From the NCBI GenBank assembly GCA_007125585.1, contig SLCY01000012.1, positions 73,627 to 118,817 of the forward strand: DNA of 45,191 nt, given 5' to 3'. The notes beneath the pieces were generated by a model. That model was not told the origin of the DNA, searched no databases, and saw only the letters and a program-made list of their open reading frames with translations. The stretch comes from Bacteroidales bacterium (lineage in GTDB: Bacteria > Bacteroidota > Bacteroidia > Bacteroidales > UBA7960). A program made the translations under genes and the position numbers. How positions within the stretch are numbered: the stretch's first letter is position 1; the number at the start of each line of letters is the position of its first letter. Shown here piece by piece: positions 42,144 through 45,191 of this stretch.

Positions 42144-43424
42144 TCAAGGCTTGCACGCATCCTTGCCTCGTGCTTCCCATTGTTGTTTAAAAAAATCAAT
42201 ATCCGGGTCCATGGCTTCCGGAAGTTGTATCGTTTTTTCGAACGATCGCAGGTCTTTGAGACCACTGCCGGTCGACATCACGATATTGTGGGATCCCGGC
42301 TCCAGCTTGTCTTCTCGGTGGTGCTTCAGTAAGCCGGCAAAGGCTGCTGCGGCGGCAGGTTCAGGGAAAATCCCGGTATTGCGCGACTGAATCGCGGCTG
42401 CCGAAAGAATATCTGAGTCACTGACGGTGATCCACTCCCCGTGGTGTTTTAGAAGCATATCTTTGGCCATTAAGAAGTTACGGGGCACATCCACGGAAAT
42501 AGAATCCGCAATGGTGGTGCTTGCATGCGGAACAAAGGCATTGACATCCATATTCCTCACCAGGTTGTCACTTTTTTCTGACTGTACTGCCACAATGACC
42601 GGTATATTTTCAATAATGCCCAGGGCCAGGAGGTCTTCAAAACCTTTATAAACCCCAGATATGATCACCCCGTCGCCTACCGGGACAAAAATGCGTCCGA
42701 TCGGCCTGTCTGCCATTTGTTCAAACAGTTCAAAGGCAGCGGTTTTCTTCCCTTCAATGGTAAGGGGGTTGTATCCTGTATTACGGTTGTACCAGCCATA
42801 TGTTTCGGTTAGCTGTATGCTCAGGTCATAGGCCTGGTCGTAAGTGCCCCTGACCGGGATAATGTGGGCGCCGTACATCATGATCTGTACAATCTTGGCT
42901 CGCGGTGCTGTATGTGGCACCAGAACCATTGCGTTCTGTTGCTGCGCAGCGCATATGCCGGCAAGGGATGAACCGGCATTGCCGGTAGATGCCGTTACAA
43001 TGGTGTCAATACCCGACTCTTTTGCGAAAGCCGACACAAGGGCCGATGCCCTGTCTTTATAAGAAAATGTGGGATTCTGGCTGTCATCCTTGATGTATAA
43101 ACAGTAAGTGAGCTTTTTTCCGTCCAGTCGATCATAAGCATACAGCGGGGTGTTGCCTATCCGGAGCGATGGCAGGCTTGCTGTATCCCTTATTGGCAGC
43201 AGGCCAATAAACCCATCCCTTTTCAGGTCCCCATACCCGGAAATTTTTTTTCGCAGGTGCGGATAATCGTATATTGTTTTCAGTACGCCCCTTGATGGCT
43301 TACCAGGTGTATTGTCCCGGCTGCAGGCCGGACACAGGTACAGAACCTGACCGTTGGGGTCATAATGCTTTCCACATTGGGTGCATTCGAATAAAAAGCC
43401 TGCGCTTATTTTACCGGTAACCAT
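42144..43424 (-). CDS. Threonine synthase-like PLP enzyme with N-terminal zinc ribbon
   Basis: Fold-type II PLP enzyme of 426 residues. The N-terminus carries CTQCG and CPAC (zinc ribbon). The PLP Lys lies in NPTFSYKDRAS, where true threonine synthase has NPTGSFKDRG; the phosphate loop is ASTGNAGSSLAG and the C-terminal cofactor motif is STGSGLKDL. Such threonine-synthase paralogues are often found beside SsnA and XDH genes, so the true reaction may be an ammonia-lyase or amino-acid synthase of that pathway instead of threonine synthesis. Classical thrA/thrB neighbours are absent. It is divergent from the alpha/beta hydrolase gene. Confidence 0.78.
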   Translation of the reverse strand: MVTGKISAGFLFECTQCGKHYDPNGQVLYLCPACSRDNTPGKPSRGVLKTIYDYPHLRKKISGYGDLKRDGFIGLLPIRDTASLPSLRIGNTPLYAYDRLDGKKLTYCLYIKDDSQNPTFSYKDRASALVSAFAKESGIDTIVTASTGNAGSSLAGICAAQQQNAMVLVPHTAPRAKIVQIMMYGAHIIPVRGTYDQAYDLSIQLTETYGWYNRNTGYNPLTIEGKKTAAFELFEQMADRPIGRIFVPVGDGVIISGVYKGFEDLLALGIIENIPVIVAVQSEKSDNLVRNMDVNAFVPHASTTIADSISVDVPRNFLMAKDMLLKHHGEWITVSDSDILSAAAIQSRNTGIFPEPAAAAAFAGLLKHHREDKLEPGSHNIVMSTGSGLKDLRSFEKTIQLPEAMDPDIDFFKQQWEARGKDACKP

Positions 43425-43539
43425 AACTAGCTGCTTATTTGACCAATTTATTAATTTTTATGCAAACCATGGTTGTTTTTTGTAACTTTCTACTGAAAAT
43501 AAGGCAATGTGTATCTGGTTTTGCCGGCCGGCCGTGTAT

Positions 43540-43565
43540 CAATTGAAAATTGTCGTGTATATTTG
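43540..43565 (+). promoter_or_regulatory. Alpha/beta hydrolase promoter, member F of the promoter family
   Basis: These 26 bases are identical to the trkA promoter (14365-14390, other strand) and end with the -7 box TATATTTG (43558-43565); TGTA is at the 19-base -33 spacing. The leader to the ATG at 43680 would be about 105 bases. The rest of the 255-base divergent gap shows no clear promoter for the minus-strand gene. Confidence 0.7.
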
Positions 43566-43679
43566 AATAGGTGAATATTGCAAAGCGGTTGACTTGTTAT
43601 CATTTAGGATGGGATGACTGAATAAAAAAAATGAATTGATATGCTATTCGTCATGTTATTCGATTCTTTGAAGTAAGCC

Positions 43680-45029
43680 ATGAACCTTAAGAAACCATTT
43701 TCTTTGACGGCTTTGTTTTTGATGGTCTTTTCCCTTTATGGGATGGAATTCCCGTTCAAAAACAGTCATCTTACCGATCTGGATGGGATCCGAATCCATT
43801 ACCGGTATTGGGAGGTGGAGGAGCAGTCGCCCATACAAAATATTTTGCTGGTGCACGGGTTTGGCGCATCCACTTTTTCCTGGCAGGAGGTGGCAGACAG
43901 TTTGAACACGTTGGGTTTTGCGATAGTGGCCATTGATGTACCACCTTTCGGTTATAGTGATAAGTCGTACAAGATCAATCAGTCGATCACAGCGCATGCG
44001 GAACGATTGCACCGATTTGTTCAGCAGGAGTTTCCCGGCCGGCGCTGGCATCTTGCAGGGCATTCCATGGGTGGGGCTGTCTCCCAGGCTTATGCGCTCA
44101 TGTATCCTGAAGATCTTGAGAGTGTCACGTTTGTTTCTGCCGCACTTTTTCCTGAGCTACCCAGGACGGAGCAGCCAACAAACCTGTTATTGCGGCTTTC
44201 ACCACTGCGTTTTGTCTTTGGTGAGTTGGCTGAAGAATGGTTTATCCGGGAGAGGAGGGTGGAGCGTTTATTGACATCGGCCTATGGTGTTGAACCCACA
44301 GATTACCAGGTGTCAGCTTATCTGGAACCTTTGTCCATACCGGGTACGGCCCGGGCAATTTTTTCAGCCGCTGCTTATCACCGGGAGCTTGCCGATCTGG
44401 ATGCCTCCGACCTCAGTGTGCCTGCAATCGCCATTTGGGGGGATTCGGATAGCTGGGTGCCCCATAAATCGAGGCGCCCTGGCTTGGAAAGAATGCCGGA
44501 AACAGAGCTTGTTTTGCTGGAAAATGCCGGGCATAATCCCATGGAGACACACTTTCACGAGTTCATGGAGGCGTGGATGCCCTTTCTGCGGTCGGTAACG
44601 GATGACAGCTATGACCCGGCATTACGGTCCAGCAGCGAAAGTCACGTCAGCAGGGGCCAGGGCAATGCGTTGTTTGATATGGTGTCCAACTTTCGTTCCT
44701 CAATCTCTCAATTCCTTCAATACCCCCGTACGGTCATTGAATTCCTGGATGAGCTCATCCCAAAGGGTTACCTGGTTGAAAAGGGCAGGCCATATTTTTC
44801 GGTCGTACCAAAGCTGGTTGAGGTCTTCCACATCTTTCTGCTGCTGTTCAACCCAGGTGAAATACTTCAGGTTGTGAATGGCCTTGCGGTCCAGGTAGTT
44901 CAACTCCTTCATGTGATCAGTTGTGCAGCCCATCAGGCACTTCTCAAAATCCTTGATGGCTTGCCTTTCGACATATCTGCCCCTTTCTTCGTTGAGTTCT
45001 GCGAGCCTCGAACGGTAGAGATCAGCTGA
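43680..45029 (+). CDS. Exported alpha/beta hydrolase with an antisense C-terminal extension
   Basis: A signal-peptide-like N-terminus (~1-22) precedes an alpha/beta hydrolase. Oxyanion motif HGFGAS; nucleophile Ser129 in GHSMGGA; acid at Asp255 or Asp257 in WGDSDSW; His285 in AGHNPME. The fold is complete by about residue 310. The frame then continues to 449 without a stop. From residue 341 on (44700-45029) it runs antisense through the coding sequence of the convergent PLP enzyme and looks like a shadow of it. The normal stop may have been lost by mutation or sequence error, or the tail may be real. Substrate unknown. Confidence 0.75.
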   Translation: MNLKKPFSLTALFLMVFSLYGMEFPFKNSHLTDLDGIRIHYRYWEVEEQSPIQNILLVHGFGASTFSWQEVADSLNTLGFAIVAIDVPPFGYSDKSYKINQSITAHAERLHRFVQQEFPGRRWHLAGHSMGGAVSQAYALMYPEDLESVTFVSAALFPELPRTEQPTNLLLRLSPLRFVFGELAEEWFIRERRVERLLTSAYGVEPTDYQVSAYLEPLSIPGTARAIFSAAAYHRELADLDASDLSVPAIAIWGDSDSWVPHKSRRPGLERMPETELVLLENAGHNPMETHFHEFMEAWMPFLRSVTDDSYDPALRSSSESHVSRGQGNALFDMVSNFRSSISQFLQYPRTVIEFLDELIPKGYLVEKGRPYFSVVPKLVEVFHIFLLLFNPGEILQVVNGLAVQVVQLLHVISCAAHQALLKILDGLPFDISAPFFVEFCEPRTVEIS

Positions 45030-45191
45030 GTCGGTAGCAACAGACAATACCACATCTTCATCTGTCAGTTCATAATATTTGGCTGTTTTTATCGCAGACA
45101 GCAAGTTGGCGATACAAGAGATCCCAAGCAGTGACAGGCCATCTATCTCTGTGTTTTCCAAACCGATGGAACGAAGGTATTCACGGCCTGC
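44700..45191 (-). CDS. PLP-dependent cysteine-synthase-like enzyme (C-terminal part; 5' end outside window)
   Basis: The reading frame is open to the last base of the window, so only the C-terminal ~163 residues are seen. The segment has GLSLLGISCIANLLSAIKTA, a Gly-rich helix region typical of the end of fold-type II PLP enzymes, then DVVLSVATDSADLYRSRL and the unusual C-terminal helices HNLKYFTWVEQQQKD and LWYDRKIWPALF. I recall this long C-terminus from large cysteine-synthase-like proteins in bacterial clusters with SsnA and XDH genes. The assignment is tentative because the catalytic part is missing. It is overlapped antisense by the alpha/beta hydrolase frame. Confidence 0.65.
   Translation of the reverse strand, partial: AGREYLRSIGLENTEIDGLSLLGISCIANLLSAIKTAKYYELTDEDVVLSVATDSADLYRSRLAELNEERGRYVERQAIKDFEKCLMGCTTDHMKELNYLDRKAIHNLKYFTWVEQQQKDVEDLNQLWYDRKIWPALFNQVTLWDELIQEFNDRTGVLKELRD

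Noticed and set aside
44623-45029. A genuine extra domain at the C-terminus of the alpha/beta hydrolase
   Set aside because: Most of the tail is antisense to a well-conserved PLP enzyme sequence and shows no domain pattern; it is kept only as part of the open frame.

Overview
The window looks like a chromosomal segment of an anaerobic Bacteroidota, probably close to Bacteroidales. Four things support this. A giant secreted protein carries a type IX secretion (T9SS) C-terminal domain and a SusD-like domain. Promoters match the Bacteroidota pattern (-33 TTTG-like, -7 TAnnTTTG). There is an rseC-rnfBCDGEA ion-pumping operon. The IspG resembles the Bacteroidota type. The species cannot be named from sequence alone.

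Layout, left to right. (1) 1-6341: a 5'-truncated metalloprotease/SusD/T9SS fusion, followed by a small lipoprotein homologous to the protease's N-terminal pro-region. (2) 6342-11405: tRNA-Lys, an acetyltransferase-like gene, an SDR oxidoreductase, a small acidic unknown protein, mannose-6-phosphate isomerase and a family 2 glycosyltransferase. (3) 11517-17274: trkA-trkH potassium uptake, ispG of the MEP isoprenoid pathway, and a lipoprotein phosphodiesterase. (4) 17426-23754: duplicated promoter repeats around a palindrome, rseC, and the rnf operon, in which rnfC is flanked by 8-bp tandem arrays. (5) 23827-25967: a dihydropyrimidinase/HyuA-like hydrolase and a YgjV-like membrane protein. (6) 26321-37856, all on the minus strand: genes for leucine breakdown (methylcrotonyl-CoA carboxylase beta, enoyl-CoA hydratase, carboxylase alpha, acyl-CoA dehydrogenase) running directly into genes for the mevalonate route (IPP isomerase 2, HMG-CoA reductase, GYDIA-type GHMP kinase, diphosphomevalonate decarboxylase, mevalonate kinase). 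(7) 37963-45191: a purine-catabolism-like set (SsnA-like amidohydrolase, fused xanthine dehydrogenase, threonine-synthase-like protein, and a partial PLP enzyme), with an alpha/beta hydrolase whose reading frame runs antisense into the last gene.

The most interesting proposal is that region 6 forms a leucine-to-isoprenoid route. Leucine degradation yields HMG-CoA, and the next gene block starts with the enzymes that turn HMG-CoA into mevalonate and then IPP/DMAPP. Neither HMG-CoA synthase nor HMG-CoA lyase is in the window. The acyl-CoA dehydrogenase and IPP isomerase genes are only 14 bp apart behind one recognisable promoter. A MEP-pathway gene (ispG) in the same window raises the question of two isoprenoid routes in one cell.

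A second theme is a dispersed promoter family. Three perfect 46-nt copies and several diverged relatives sit upstream of the glycosyltransferase, rseC, trkA, the dihydropyrimidinase and the alpha/beta hydrolase. All function statements are predictions from sequence motifs and gene order.
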